From Streptomycetaceae bacterium (GTDB lineage Bacteria; Actinomycetota; Actinomycetes; Nanopelagicales; Nanopelagicaceae): a stretch of 13,149 nucleotides of DNA. The notes below the pieces were generated by a model that did no database searches, had not been told where the DNA came from, and saw only the letters and a program-made list of their open reading frames with translations. Where the stretch lies: the NCBI GenBank assembly GCA_027486075.1, contig JAIXPU010000019.1, positions 1 to 13,149 on the forward strand. Reading direction: 5' to 3'. Position numbers and translations under genes: made by a program. Each line of letters opens with the position of its first letter. Positions within the stretch are counted from its first letter, which is position 1. Shown piece after piece: positions 12,652 to 13,149 of the stretch.

Positions 12652-13149
12652 ATGTCTCGCTGGGAAATACGGATAGCCGCAGTCGTTGTAGCCCTTCTTC
12701 TTGGGGCTACCCCTAATTCGGCATCGGGTGTGGAGCAAGAACCAGGAATGGCTACAGCGGTACTTGAGACTTTAGCTGTGAAGGGACGGGCTCCGAAGAC
12801 TGGATATACACGCGCTCAATTTGGGCCTGCGTGGGCCGATGTAGATCGCAATGGTTGCGATACGCGTAACGATATTTTGAAGCGAGATCTGTCAGCAATT
12901 ACCTATCGCGCCAAGACTCGGAACTGCGTTGTTGAATCAGGAACGCTCGTTGATCGATATTCAGGCGAGACGATTAACTTTGTTAAGGGAAATATCTCCA
13001 GCATGGAAGTTCAGATAGACCATGTGGTGGCGCTATCTAACGCCTGGCAGACGGGTGCATTTAAGTTAACTGCGGATCAACGCAGAGCGCTCTCCAATGA
13101 CCCCTTGAATCTCTTTGCCGTCAAGGGGCGGTTGAATTCACAGAAAGGC
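12652..13149 (+). CDS. Exported HNH-family nuclease (DUF1524/GmrSD C-terminal-like), 3' end outside window
   Basis: The frame is open from the ATG at 12652 to the window end (166 codons). An in-frame stop at 12622-12624 and the absence of other start codons fix the ATG. The N terminus is a signal peptide (RWEIRIAAVVVALLLGATPNSASG), so the protein is exported. The mature part contains an FGPAW motif, DVDRNGCDTRNDIL, paired cysteines (C65 and C84) and MEVQIDHVVALSNAWQTGA, which is the Asp-His-Val-Val-Ala-Leu core of the HNH/DUF1524 family common in actinobacteria; the DPLNLFAVKGRLNSQKG segment near the window end carries the conserved Asn and Lys positions of the motif. It probably cuts DNA outside the cell, for nutrient acquisition or DNA turnover. 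No Shine-Dalgarno is obvious. Confidence 0.85.
   Translation, partial: MSRWEIRIAAVVVALLLGATPNSASGVEQEPGMATAVLETLAVKGRAPKTGYTRAQFGPAWADVDRNGCDTRNDILKRDLSAITYRAKTRNCVVESGTLVDRYSGETINFVKGNISSMEVQIDHVVALSNAWQTGAFKLTADQRRALSNDPLNLFAVKGRLNSQKG

Overview
The window looks like a chromosomal segment of a free-living actinobacterium. Base composition is balanced, genes are packed with 0-10 base gaps, and several operon-leading genes lack a Shine-Dalgarno sequence and instead have a TANNNT box 6-7 bases before the ATG, which is the usual layout of leaderless actinobacterial promoters. The secreted proteins with a C-terminal-to-signal FGQG motif remind me of small freshwater Actinomycetota (acI/Nanopelagicales-like), but I cannot prove the lineage from the sequence.

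Layout: (1) 1-372, the C-terminal part of a sulfotransferase, cut by the window edge. (2) 378-3210, minus strand, a compact signalling operon: LuxR-type response regulator, multi-pass membrane histidine kinase, and a stand-alone receiver. (3) 3311-11135, plus strand, a long run of secreted or envelope genes: a Pro/Thr-rich stalk protein; four paralogous exported proteins sharing a signal-peptide/FGQG/Cys layout; a SipW-type (Ser/His) signal peptidase; a roughly ten-span membrane protein; a collagen-like exported protein; a cytoplasmic protein with a Lys/Ala-rich tail; and a small membrane protein that looks like a degenerate relative of the signal peptidase. (4) 11136-12394, minus strand, a translationally coupled pair of membrane proteins, the second resembling MotB/ZorB-type stator subunits. 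(5) 12490-12562, minus strand, tRNA-Lys(CTT). (6) 12652 to the window end, an exported HNH-family (DUF1524-like) nuclease, incomplete.

The central block is the interesting part. A dedicated SipW-like peptidase beside several exported small proteins is the arrangement of the Bacillus tapA-sipW-tasA biofilm-fibre operon, although the exported proteins here are not recognisably TasA. The collagen-like protein seems to end in a relative of the domain found in the four paralogs, so the locus may make one composite extracellular structure: filament subunits, a collagenous stalk, a dedicated processing peptidase and a membrane platform. The divergently transcribed two-component operon shares its promoter region with this block and is a plausible regulator. 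These functional links are inference from layout and motif resemblance.
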